A model generated the notes under the pieces. It made no database searches and was not told the DNA's origin. It saw only the letters and a program-made list of their open reading frames with translations. A stretch of 18,882 bases of DNA from JBLNBQ01 sp050260095. GTDB taxonomy: Bacteria; Bacillota; UBA5301; DYFA01. A program made the translations under genes and the position numbers. The stretch spans positions 1 to 18,882 of the forward strand of contig JBLNBQ010000093.1 of assembly GCA_050260095.1 (NCBI GenBank), in the 5' to 3' direction. Positions 8,064 through 15,345 of this stretch are shown in pieces. The first letter of the stretch is position 1. Every line of letters begins with the position of its first letter.

Positions 8064-8819
8064 ATGATCCGCGGGCTGTTCATCGGAGCTTCCGGGATGC
8101 TCGTCGAGCTTCGCCGCGCCGACCTGATCGCCAACAACCTGGCCAATGCCACCACCACCGGCTTCAAGCGCGACGATCTGGTGGCGGAGAGCTTCGGCTC
8201 CCTGTTGCTCCGCCGGCTCGACGACGAAGTGGGTCCGGGCCTGCGCCCGGCGGTCGCGCCGGTCGTCGGCGAGCTGGGACTGGGGGCGGCGGGGGCTCGC
8301 AGCGCCGTCGATTGGGCGCAGGGGGGGTTCACCGAGACCGGCAACCCGCTCGATGTGGCCCTGGACGGCGATGGGCTCTTCGCGGTGCAGACCCCGGCGG
8401 GGGAGCGCTACACCCGCGATGGTTCCTTCACCCGCGACCGTGACGGCTATCTCGTGACGGAGGGTGGATACCGGGTGCTCGGCGAGCGAGGGGCGATCCG
8501 GCTCGACGGCGCCAAGGTGGAGATCGCTTCCGACGGAGCGGTGACGATCGACGGGCGGCGGGTGGACCGGCTGAGGCTGGTGCAGTTCCCGGCCGGATCC
8601 CTTGCCAAGCTGGGCGGGAACCTCTTCGCGGCGAGCGGGCAGGCGGGCAGGAGCCAGGCGACGGTCCTGCAGGGGCAGCTCGAGCGGTCCAACGTCAACG
8701 TGGTGCGGGAGATGATCAACTTGATCGCTGCCCAGCGCAACTACGACACGAACCAGCGCCTCTTGCAGCTCGAGGGCGACCTGCTCCAGAAGGCGGTCAC
8801 CGAGGTGGGGCGGGTCTAG
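8064..8819 (+). CDS. flgF: Flagellar basal-body rod protein, FlgF/FlhO type
   Basis: A 251-residue axial rod protein exported by the flagellar type III apparatus. The N-terminal rod motif is GASGMLVELRRADLIANNLA followed by NATTTGFKRDD. The middle has GNPLDVALDGDGLFAVQTP and RYTRDGSFTRDRDGYLVT. The C-terminus has the paired helix SNVNVVREMINLIAAQRNYD typical of the FlgE/F/G family. The ATG at 8064 is 5 bases after AAGGAGGAG; an in-frame start at 8034 has no such site. The position after mbl corresponds to B. subtilis flhO. FlgF and FlgG are hard to separate by eye, so the F assignment follows order and the next gene's stronger FlgG likeness. Confidence 0.92.
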   Translation: MIRGLFIGASGMLVELRRADLIANNLANATTTGFKRDDLVAESFGSLLLRRLDDEVGPGLRPAVAPVVGELGLGAAGARSAVDWAQGGFTETGNPLDVALDGDGLFAVQTPAGERYTRDGSFTRDRDGYLVTEGGYRVLGERGAIRLDGAKVEIASDGAVTIDGRRVDRLRLVQFPAGSLAKLGGNLFAASGQAGRSQATVLQGQLERSNVNVVREMINLIAAQRNYDTNQRLLQLEGDLLQKAVTEVGRV

Positions 8820-8859
8820 GCCCGCCGGCAGGCAGGATAGCGGCACAACTTGATAGGAC

Positions 8860-8979
8860 AGGCCAGAGGGGCATGAAGGCTGGACGGCCCGGCAACGGGT
8901 CGAAGCCACGGTCGCCGAACGACTGACGCGACCGACGAGAAACCCTCCGGCGGTCCGAAGAACCGGGGAGGGTTTCGTT
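8860..8979 (+). promoter_or_regulatory. Structured leader with ribosome-site-sequestering hairpin upstream of flgG; candidate riboswitch
   Basis: The 160-base gap before flgG can fold into consecutive hairpins. A 7-bp stem pairs 8885-8891 with 8896-8902, capped by a GCAA tetraloop. A linker AAGCCA follows. A 7-bp stem then pairs 8909-8915 with 8928-8934. Last, a 9-bp stem pairs 8940-8948 with 8967-8975, extended by CGGT/ACCG inside. This last stem contains the whole flgG ribosome binding site GGGGAGGG (8965-8972), 7 bases before ATG 8980. GAGGG at 8866-8870 could pair with CCCTC at 8943-8947 and free it. AAGCCACGG (8903-8911) after a tetraloop stem recalls the c-di-GMP-I aptamer, but other conserved parts of that class are missing. 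Confidence 0.5.
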
Positions 8980-9768
8980 ATGATCCGTTCACTCTTCACG
9001 GCGGGCTCGGGCATGATGGCCCAGCAGCTCAACATCGACACCATCTCCAACAACCTGGCCAACGTCAACACGAACGGTTTCAAGCGGAGCCGGGTCGACT
9101 TTCAGGACCTGCTCTACCAGACGATGCGGGCTGCCGGCACCCAGGTGGTGCAGGGCTCGACCGTGCCCGTCGGCATCCAGGTCGGGCAGGGCGTGCGCCC
9201 GGTGGCCACGCAGAAGGTCTTCGCGGTGGGCGAGTTCAAGCCGACCGACAACCCGCTCGACGTGGCGATCGAGGGCGACGGGTTCTTCCAGGTCGTGATG
9301 CCCGACGGCACGGCGGCCTACACCCGTGACGGCGCCTTCAAACGGGACGGCTCCGGGCGGATCGTCAACTCCGACGGGTTCCCGCTCGAGCCGGAGATCA
9401 TCATCCCTGCGGAAGCCACCGAAATATCGGTCGGAACCGACGGCACGATCATGGCGCTGATGGCCGGCGAAGCGCTTCCCCAGAACCTGGGCCAGCTCAC
9501 CTTGGCCCGCTTCACCAACCCGGCCGGCCTCTCTTCGATGGGCCGCAACCTCTTCCGCCCCACGGCCGCCTCGGGCGACGCGGTGACCGGCAACCCGGGC
9601 CAGCCGGGCTTCGGGACGGTCGCTCAGGGCTACATCGAGGCCTCGAACGTTCAGGTGGTGGAGGAGATGGTCAACATGATCGTGGCCCAGCGGGCCTACG
9701 AGATCAACTCCAAGGCCATCCAGGCCTCCGACGACATGCTCCAGCAGGCGAACAATCTGAAGCGCTAG
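8980..9768 (+). CDS. flgG: Flagellar distal rod protein FlgG
   Basis: A 262-residue protein, the normal FlgG length, forming the distal rod that the P and L rings surround. The N-terminus MIRSLFTAGSGMMAQQLNID, then TISNNLANVNTNGFKR, is diagnostic, followed by DNPLDVAIEGDGFFQVVMPD and AYTRDGAFKRDGSGRIV. The C-terminus is GYIEASNVQVVEEMVNMIVA, then QRAYEINSKAIQASDDML, nearly textbook FlgG. The ribosome binding site is inside a strong hairpin, so translation may be conditional. It is 22 bases upstream of flgA. Bacillus flhP sits at the equivalent place. Confidence 0.96.
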   Translation: MIRSLFTAGSGMMAQQLNIDTISNNLANVNTNGFKRSRVDFQDLLYQTMRAAGTQVVQGSTVPVGIQVGQGVRPVATQKVFAVGEFKPTDNPLDVAIEGDGFFQVVMPDGTAAYTRDGAFKRDGSGRIVNSDGFPLEPEIIIPAEATEISVGTDGTIMALMAGEALPQNLGQLTLARFTNPAGLSSMGRNLFRPTAASGDAVTGNPGQPGFGTVAQGYIEASNVQVVEEMVNMIVAQRAYEINSKAIQASDDMLQQANNLKR

Positions 9769-9790
9769 TCCCAGGAAGGAGCGCCGCACC

Positions 9791-10819
9791 ATGAACAGGC
9801 CGAGCCGCACGACAAGCCGCCGCGGGCGCGCCGGAGCAGCGATGCTTCTGGCGGCTTTCGCCGTGGCGCTCGCGGCTCTTCCGGCGGCCGCCTTGGGGCT
9901 CGAGTTCTCCGGCTCGGCGGTGGTGCCGGGGGAGGCGGTGAGGCTGGGCGAGGTCGCGCAGATCTCCGCCTCCGCCGGGGAGCAGGACCGGGCCGCCGCT
10001 CTCCAGGCCGTGGTCTTGGGACAGGCGCCCCGCCCGGGGCAGACCAGGGTCTTCACCCGGGCGCAGATCGCGCTGCGGCTCAAAGCGGCCGGCTTCGCTC
10101 CGGCGCAGCTGACGCTTTCCGGGAGCGAGCAGGTGACGGTGCGCCGGCCGGGACGGCCGCTCGGCAAAGAGGAGGCCGAAAGCCTCTACGGGCAGGAGAT
10201 CGCCCGGACCCTCGGGGTTCCGGCGGAGAAAGTCAAAGTTACGCTGGTCAACTGGACCGACCCCGTCCTCCCGGAGGGGCGGGTCCGGCTGGCGGTGCGC
10301 GCCGAGGCGGACGCCATCGCCCGGGCGGCCGCGACCGGCACCTTGACCGGCCAGGTGGACGTGTTCGTCGATGGGCAGCCTCAGGTTGCCTTGCGGCCCC
10401 GGGCGCTGGTCACCGTGAGCGTCACGGCGGTCGTGGCCCGGGAAGGACTCGCCAAGGGCAGCCTGGTCCTCCCCGGCCAGATCGAGGAAGTGGAGTTCGA
10501 CCTCTCCCGGCTGCCCGAGGGCGCCCTGCGCAGCGCCGGCCAGGCGGTGGGACAGCAGGTGCTGCGCCCGGTGGCCCCGGGGGCGCCGCTCAAGCGGGCG
10601 GATCTCACAGCGCCGCTGCTCGTCCGCCGGGGGGATAAGGTGACGCTGGTGGCCGAGGCAGGACCGGTGAGCCTGTCGGTGCCGGGCGTCGCGCAGGGGG
10701 ATGGCGCCGCCGGACAGGTCGTGCGGGTCCAGAACCTGCAGTCGGGGCGCATCGTGGAGGCGACGGTCCGAGGGGAAGGCCTCGTGGTCATGGACCTCGG
10801 CGCCGCGCCGGAAGTCTGA
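9791..10819 (+). CDS. flgA: Flagellar P-ring assembly chaperone FlgA
   Basis: A 342-residue exported protein with a twin-Arg-containing basic N-terminus and hydrophobic signal (AMLLAAFAVALAALPAAALG, about 17-36). An N-terminal FlgA domain and a C-terminal SAF/beta-clip domain follow (about 215-335: VVAREGLAKGSLVLPGQIEE, then LRPVAPGAPLKRADLTAPLL and GRIVEATVRGEGLV). FlgA acts in the periplasm, helping FlgI subunits assemble around the rod. ATG 9791 is 9 bases after AAGGAG. It is longer than the roughly 220 residues of enterobacterial FlgA because of an N-terminal extension resembling other large FlgA proteins. First ring gene of a tight four-gene run. Confidence 0.9.
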   Translation: MNRPSRTTSRRGRAGAAMLLAAFAVALAALPAAALGLEFSGSAVVPGEAVRLGEVAQISASAGEQDRAAALQAVVLGQAPRPGQTRVFTRAQIALRLKAAGFAPAQLTLSGSEQVTVRRPGRPLGKEEAESLYGQEIARTLGVPAEKVKVTLVNWTDPVLPEGRVRLAVRAEADAIARAAATGTLTGQVDVFVDGQPQVALRPRALVTVSVTAVVAREGLAKGSLVLPGQIEEVEFDLSRLPEGALRSAGQAVGQQVLRPVAPGAPLKRADLTAPLLVRRGDKVTLVAEAGPVSLSVPGVAQGDGAAGQVVRVQNLQSGRIVEATVRGEGLVVMDLGAAPEV

Positions 10820-10839
10820 GAGGGGAGCGGAGGGTGACC

Positions 10840-11451
10840 ATGTCACGCTTCACCGTTGCCGAGAGGATCGCAGGGGCGCTGCTCCTGATCGCCGGGCTCT
10901 CCCTGCTGGCCGCCCCAGCAGTTTTGGCGGCGGGCGGTTCGCTCTGGAGCCCCGACGCGCCAGGCGCCGCGCTGCTGGCCGACCACCGGGCGAGGGCCGT
11001 CGGCGATCTGCTCACCATCATCATCGTGGAGAAGGCCGAGGCCAACCAGAAGGCGACCACCACCAACGAGAAGCAGGGCGGCGTGTCCGCCGGGCCGGGC
11101 CTGGGGTTCCTGAAGTTCTTCCCGGAGGTCAAGGTCAAAGGCGGAGACGACTACGACGCCACCGGCGCGACCACCCGGGGCGGCACGCTCAACGCCAGGA
11201 TCACCGTGCAGGTCACGGAGGTGACCGGCAACGGGCTGCTGAAGGTCGAAGGCTCCCAGGTCATCATGCTCAACAAGGAACAGCAGAAGATCGTGCTCAA
11301 GGGCATCGTCCGCCCGGAGGACGTGACCCGGGACAACACCGTGCTCTCCACCTACGTGGCGAACGCGGAGATCACCTACCTCGGCAACGGCGCCGTCGGC
11401 GACAAGCAGCAGCCCGGCATCATAAGCCGCATCTTCAGTTGGCTGTTCTAG
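10840..11451 (+). CDS. flgH: Flagellar L-ring protein FlgH, without lipobox
   Basis: A 203-residue exported protein. After the signal peptide (AGALLLIAGLSLLAAPAVLA) it has GGSLW, then RARAVGDLLTIIIVEKAEAN, TTTNEKQGG, the beta segments GTLNARITVQVTEVTGNGLL and GSQVIMLNKEQQKIVLKGIV, and RPEDVTRDNTVLSTYVANAE, all standard FlgH. FlgH forms the outer-membrane L ring and in Proteobacteria is a lipoprotein. Here there is no Cys in the signal region or anywhere in the protein, so it cannot be lipid-modified. ATG 10840 is 6 bases after GGAGG; GTG 10834 would overlap that site. Confidence 0.94.
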   Translation: MSRFTVAERIAGALLLIAGLSLLAAPAVLAAGGSLWSPDAPGAALLADHRARAVGDLLTIIIVEKAEANQKATTTNEKQGGVSAGPGLGFLKFFPEVKVKGGDDYDATGATTRGGTLNARITVQVTEVTGNGLLKVEGSQVIMLNKEQQKIVLKGIVRPEDVTRDNTVLSTYVANAEITYLGNGAVGDKQQPGIISRIFSWLF

Positions 11452-11464
11452 GGAGGACGCAGGT

Positions 11465-12595
11465 ATGATGGACGGAGTCAAGCGACACGGACTGCTCACG
11501 GTCCTGGCGGTCACGGCGGTGCTGGCGCTGGCCGGTTCGGCGGTGCAGGCGGCTTCCCCGCTGACGGCCCGCCTCAAGGACCTGGTCCGGATCGACAACG
11601 ACCGGCCCAACCAGTTGAACGGGCTGGGCCTGGTGGTTGGCCTGGAAGGCACCGGCGACTCGGGCGGGACCATGGCCAACGTCCAGATGGTCACCAACGC
11701 CCTGAGCAGGCTAGGGGTCAATGTGCCGGCGAGTCAGATCAGGGTCAAGAACGTGGCCGCCGTGATGGTCACGGCCACGCTGCCCTCGTTCGCCCGGACG
11801 GGGGACCGCCTCGACGTCACCGTCTCCTCCTTCGGCGACGCCAAGAGCCTCCAGGGCGGGGTGCTGCTCCTGACCCCCCTGCAGGGCGTCGACGGCCAGG
11901 TGTACGCCCTGGCCCAGGGGCCGGTCTCCATCGGCGGCTTCAACGCCAGCTCCGGCGGGGGCAAAGTGCAGAAGAATCACCCGACCGTCGGCCTGGTACC
12001 CGAGGGGGCGCTGGTCGAGCGGGAGGTGCCCAACGCCGTCGCCAGCGACAACCTGACGCTCGTCCTGAACCAACCCGACTACACGACCGCCGCCCGGGTG
12101 GCCCAGGCCATCAACCAGGCCTTCGCCGGGGACACGGCGCAGGCGGTGGACAAAGGCGCCGTGACGGTGCGCGTGCCTGAGGCTTTCGAGAAGCGCCCGG
12201 TCGAGTTCATCGCCGCCCTGGGCGACCTGGCGGTGGCTCCCGACACCGTGGCCAAAGTGGTGGTCAACGAGCGCACGGGAACCATCGTGATGGGCAGCGA
12301 CGTCCGGATCTCGCCGGTGGCCGTCGCCCATGGGAGCCTTTCGATCAAGGTGGCCGCCGACGCCGCCGTCTCCCAGCCCGCCCCGCTGTCGCAGGGCGAG
12401 ACCAAGGTGGTGTCGAGGACTTCCCTGGTCGCGACGGAGCAGCCGGCCCGGTTCATGACCGTGGGCGGCGGGACGAGCGTGGCCGACCTGGTCAAGGCGC
12501 TGAACGCCATCGGGGCGACGCCCCGCGACATGGTGGCGATCCTGCAGGCGATCAAGGCGGCCGGGGCGCTCCACGGCGAACTCGAGATCATCTGA
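11465..12595 (+). CDS. flgI: Flagellar P-ring protein FlgI
   Basis: A 376-residue exported protein with signal peptide (LLTVLAVTAVLALAGSAVQA). The FlgI core follows: RLKDLVRIDNDRPNQLNGLG, LVVGLEGTGDSGG, VNVPASQIRVKNVAAVMVTA, RTGDRLDVTVSSFGDAKSLQ, GGVLLLTPLQGVDGQVYALA and, near the end, GTSVADLVKALNAIGATPRD followed by MVAILQAIKAAGALHGELEI. It forms the peptidoglycan-layer ring around FlgG. The start ATG-ATG at 11465/11468 is 8 bases after GGGAGG. It lies 13 bases after flgH and 10 before flgJ. Confidence 0.96.
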   Translation: MMDGVKRHGLLTVLAVTAVLALAGSAVQAASPLTARLKDLVRIDNDRPNQLNGLGLVVGLEGTGDSGGTMANVQMVTNALSRLGVNVPASQIRVKNVAAVMVTATLPSFARTGDRLDVTVSSFGDAKSLQGGVLLLTPLQGVDGQVYALAQGPVSIGGFNASSGGGKVQKNHPTVGLVPEGALVEREVPNAVASDNLTLVLNQPDYTTAARVAQAINQAFAGDTAQAVDKGAVTVRVPEAFEKRPVEFIAALGDLAVAPDTVAKVVVNERTGTIVMGSDVRISPVAVAHGSLSIKVAADAAVSQPAPLSQGETKVVSRTSLVATEQPARFMTVGGGTSVADLVKALNAIGATPRDMVAILQAIKAAGALHGELEII

Positions 12596-12605
12596 GGCCG
12601 CGACG

Positions 12606-13076
12606 GTGAACACCAGCCTGGCGCCGAAGTTCTACCCGCTCAGTTCAGGCCCGGTCGCCCGGCCGCTGGCCCCGCCCGCCGCCGCCCGGCCCCTCAAGCC
12701 GGCGCATGTCGCCGGGAGGACCACCGCGGTGCCATCCTTTGCGGAGGTGCTCGAAGGCGTGGCGAACACCGCCGCCCGGCGCCAGGCGGCCGCGCCGGCG
12801 GCGGCCGCTGCGGCGAGCGCGGCGTCCAGTGCGCCGGGCCCCGAACGGCTGGCCCAGGCGGCCCGGGAGATGGAAGGCGTCTTTCTCAACCTTCTCTGGA
12901 AAGAGGCCTGGAACACGGCGGGAGGAGCGTTCTTCCCAGCCGGCCTCGCCGGCGACATCTACAAGGACTTTCTCACGGAGGCGCTCTCCGACCGGATGGC
13001 GGAAGCCGGCGGCATCGGGCTGGCCAACCTCATTCAGGGGTCCCAGGCGCAGGCTGCGCCGGCCAAAGGGCACTGA
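12606..13076 (+). CDS. flgJ: Rod-binding domain protein, FlgJ N-terminal type
   Basis: A 156-residue protein with an Ala/Pro-rich N-terminal region (about 1-80) and a C-terminal rod-binding domain: AAREMEGVFLNLLWKEAW, then FFPAGLAGDIYKDFLTEALS and DRMAEAGGIGLANLIQGS. FlgJ acts as the cap or scaffold for rod assembly. The muramidase half present in enterobacterial FlgJ is absent, as in many Firmicutes, so another enzyme must open the wall. GTG 12606 follows GAGG by about 8 bases. Last gene of the ring operon; a terminator follows at 13109. Confidence 0.88.
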   Translation: MNTSLAPKFYPLSSGPVARPLAPPAAARPLKPAHVAGRTTAVPSFAEVLEGVANTAARRQAAAPAAAAAASAASSAPGPERLAQAAREMEGVFLNLLWKEAWNTAGGAFFPAGLAGDIYKDFLTEALSDRMAEAGGIGLANLIQGSQAQAAPAKGH

Positions 13077-13108
13077 CCAGAGGTGGAGCAGGAGATGGCA
13101 CCGGACAG

Positions 13109-13148
13109 GGGGCGGCGCGCCGGCAAGCGGAGCGCCGCCCCTAGTTTT
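13109..13148 (+). terminator. Probable terminator of the flgA-flgJ run
   Basis: A 10-bp GC-only stem pairs 13109-13118 with 13132-13141, followed by TAGTTTT. It lies 32 bases after the flgJ stop. The S55 peptidase frame is open through it, but base composition at third codon positions drops here, supporting a non-coding reading. Confidence 0.6.
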
Positions 13149-13243
13149 GGCAACGGCAGGAATCGACAGGCAGAGCGGCCAAGTAACCGGAGTGACCTTG
13201 GGAAGATCCACGTTGCCGCAGCCTGGGGCTGCGGCCGGGAGGA
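13149..13243 (+). promoter_or_regulatory. Candidate structured leader RNA upstream of the S55 peptidase gene
   Basis: GGCAACG (13149-13155) pairs perfectly with CGTTGCC (13211-13217). Inside are a GGA-TC/GATCC stem (13159-13164 with 13205-13209) and CCAAG/CTTGG (13179-13183 with 13197-13201). Immediately after comes an 8-bp hairpin (CCGCAGCC, loop TGG, GGCTGCGG) and then GGGAGGA. The region has lower GC than its neighbours and many A-rich codon third positions. I do not recognise a riboswitch class. Confidence 0.35.
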
Positions 13244-13268
13244 ATGGCTTACGGCTTTGCGATACTTG

Positions 13269-15209
13269 GTGCGGCGCGGAGCGGCGGGAAGCCGGCGCCT
13301 GGCTTGTGTTCCAGCCCTCACAGGTTTGCTGCTGCTCGTGCTGTGCCTGGCCACCGCGGCCGCCGCGGCGGGGCGGGAGATCCTGCCGCTGGCCGAAGTG
13401 AAGGCCGGGATGAAGGGCACCGGATTCACCGTGATCCAGGGGACCAGGATCGAACCGTTCGACGTCGACATCCTCGGGGTGGTGCCGGGCGCCGGTCCCA
13501 CCGGCGATCTCATCCTGGTGCGCGTGGGCGGTCCGCTGATCGAGAAGACCGGCGGCATCGCGGCCGGGATGAGCGGCAGCCCGGTTTATGTGGATCGCCG
13601 GCTGGTGGGCGCCGTGAGCTACGGCTTCTCCTTCACCGACCACCGGGTCGGTTTCCTGACGCCGATCGAGAAGATGCTGCCCGTGCTCGATCTCGCTCGC
13701 ACCCAGACAGGGTCCTCGCTCGCCCGGACGCCTCTTCTCCCGGAGTTCCAGCCGGTGGCCACGCCGCTCATGGTCTCGGGGATGGGCGAAAGGGCCCTGA
13801 GGCGCCTGAAGGCGCTGGTCGAGCCGCTCGGTTACCGGGTCGAGACCGGGGGACGGGCCGGCAACGGGCTGGGCGCCGGGGATGCGGCCAGCGGAGCGGC
13901 GCCGGCGGGCCCCGAGGCCCTCTCGCCAGGAAGCGCCTTCGGCGCCTCGCTGGTCACGGGCGATCTCTCGGTGACCGCCATCGGCACAGTCACGTATGTC
14001 GAAGACGGCTATTTCCTCGGCTTCGGCCATCCCTTCCTGGGCAAGGGGCCGGTGGAGATGCCGGTCAGCCTGGCTGAGATCCACGAGACGGTGGCGAGCC
14101 AGGAGGCGCCGTTCAAAGTCGGCTCTCCCGTAAGGCTCGTCGGCACGCTGACCCAAGACCGGCCCGCGGGAGTCGCCGGCCAACTCGGGGCGGCGCCGCC
14201 GGGCATCGAGGTCAAGGTCACGGTCGAGGATGAAGATCGCCACACCACCCACGGCTTCAGGGCCACCGTCTCCCGCGACGAGGCGCTCGCCGCCGGTCTG
14301 CTGACCACGGCCGCCCTGCAGGGAATGGACTCCGGCCTGGAACGCATCGGGCGGGGCACCGCGGACCTGCGGGTGAGCATCGCAGGCGCGAATCTGCCCG
14401 GCGGGGAGGTCGTGCGCGAGAACACCTTCTTCAGCCCCGGCGACATCGGGGCGTCTGCCCTGCGCGATCTCGTCCGGGGAGTGCAGCTGCTCACCACGAA
14501 CCCCTTCCGCGAGGTGGACCTGAAGCGGGTGGAGATCACGGCGAAGGTCTCGGAGCAAAGGCGGACCGGCGTGGTGGAGAAGGCCCGCCTGGTCAAAGCC
14601 GGGCCGTTGCACGCCGGGGAGGCCGTGGAACTGGAGGCCTGGGTCAGGCCCTACCGGGGCGAGCCGAAACGCGAGCGGATCACCCTGAACCTGCCGCAGG
14701 ATCTCCGGGCCGGGCGGTATACGATCACGGTGCACGGCGGGACCGTCTCCTTGAGCGCGCCGGAAGACGAAGGTGCGGAGGAGGCGCCGCCGGTCGAGGG
14801 CGGTGGCCACGTCCCCAACCCGGAGAAGCCCAAAGCGGGCCCGGTCAAGGCCCAGGAGCCGAAGACGAACGCGGAGAGCTTCGAGGCCCTGCTCGACGAG
14901 TACCTGAAGCGGGAGCGGAACAACGAGCTGGTGGCGGAGTTGCTCAATCTCGGCCAGGACGAAGAGGCGGGGGGTGGGCAGGCGCCGGAGAAGCGCCAGC
15001 TGCCGGCCCGGCACCCCAAGGTGGAGGCGGCCGCCCCGCCGGCGGAAGAGCAGGCGGACCGGCCCAGCGCCAAGGCGCGGCTTCCGCTGCCCTACGTGGT
15101 GTACGGCAGCGCGGAGGTCGAGATCGAGGTGCTGGGTGGCGGACCAATCGCCCCGCCCCTCAAGCCGCCGCCGGAACCCCGCTGGGAACGGCCTTGGCGG
15201 GACCCTTGA
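13269..15209 (+). CDS. Exported S55 (SpoIVB-family) serine peptidase with long C-terminal region
   Basis: With a GTG 13269 start the protein has 646 residues and begins with a good signal peptide (ALTGLLLLVLCLATAAAAA). A SpoIVB-type S55 domain follows: AGMKGTGFTVIQG, EKTGGIAAGMSGSPVYVD with the probable nucleophile Ser102, then GTVTYVEDGYFLGFGHPF with the probable His254. B. subtilis SpoIVB, which cleaves SpoIVFA to trigger sigma-K, has the His segment before the Ser segment and a PDZ domain; here the order is reversed and no PDZ is evident. A beta-sandwich-like part (VELEAWVRPYRGEPKRERI), a charged linker with a helical FEALLDEYLKRERNNELVAE and a Pro-rich end follow. Alternative starts are ATG 13095, after GAGGTGG, and GTG 13083; they would add an unlikely 58-62 residue cytoplasmic extension across a terminator-like hairpin. 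The role is unknown; envelope or spore signalling is possible. Confidence 0.85.
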   Translation: MRRGAAGSRRLACVPALTGLLLLVLCLATAAAAAGREILPLAEVKAGMKGTGFTVIQGTRIEPFDVDILGVVPGAGPTGDLILVRVGGPLIEKTGGIAAGMSGSPVYVDRRLVGAVSYGFSFTDHRVGFLTPIEKMLPVLDLARTQTGSSLARTPLLPEFQPVATPLMVSGMGERALRRLKALVEPLGYRVETGGRAGNGLGAGDAASGAAPAGPEALSPGSAFGASLVTGDLSVTAIGTVTYVEDGYFLGFGHPFLGKGPVEMPVSLAEIHETVASQEAPFKVGSPVRLVGTLTQDRPAGVAGQLGAAPPGIEVKVTVEDEDRHTTHGFRATVSRDEALAAGLLTTAALQGMDSGLERIGRGTADLRVSIAGANLPGGEVVRENTFFSPGDIGASALRDLVRGVQLLTTNPFREVDLKRVEITAKVSEQRRTGVVEKARLVKAGPLHAGEAVELEAWVRPYRGEPKRERITLNLPQDLRAGRYTITVHGGTVSLSAPEDEGAEEAPPVEGGGHVPNPEKPKAGPVKAQEPKTNAESFEALLDEYLKRERNNELVAELLNLGQDEEAGGGQAPEKRQLPARHPKVEAAAPPAEEQADRPSAKARLPLPYVVYGSAEVEIEVLGGGPIAPPLKPPPEPRWERPWRDP

Positions 15210-15264
15210 CCCTCTCCGGGCGTCCTGAGTTTTTCCACGCCTGACATCATTTGCGCCCTGCCCC

Positions 15265-15286
15265 CGTTCCCTGTAGGGAAGGAACG
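15265..15286. repeat. Palindromic element between the S55 gene and the AsmA/TamB-like gene
   Basis: Two overlapping inverted repeats are nested here: TTCCCT-GT-AGGGAA (15267-15280) and CGTTCC (15265-15270) with GGAACG (15281-15286). It lies 60 bases upstream of the next gene in a 136-base gap with no other clear signal. It could be an operator or a small hairpin; there is no U tract, so it is not a standard terminator. Confidence 0.35.
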
Positions 15287-15345
15287 ACAATCTCCATCGT
15301 CGAAGCAGTACGAGACCTTTTTGCGTGCTGGACGGGGGTTGGGGC

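Noticed and set aside
8914..8921. GCCGAACG as a second sigma-28 -10 element before flgG
   Set aside because: No TAAA-like -35 at 15-16 bases upstream, and the bases form part of a hairpin loop.
8860..8940. A confident c-di-GMP-I riboswitch call before flgG
   Set aside because: Only AAGCCACGG after a tetraloop stem matches; the conserved GCAAA run and the second receptor segment are not seen, so it is reported as an unassigned structured leader.
13244..14077. An ATG directly after GGGAGGA opening a 277-codon frame
   Set aside because: Attractive start context, but the translation is Arg/Gly-rich nonsense and the S55 motifs lie in the other frame; the spacing to the ribosome site is also zero.
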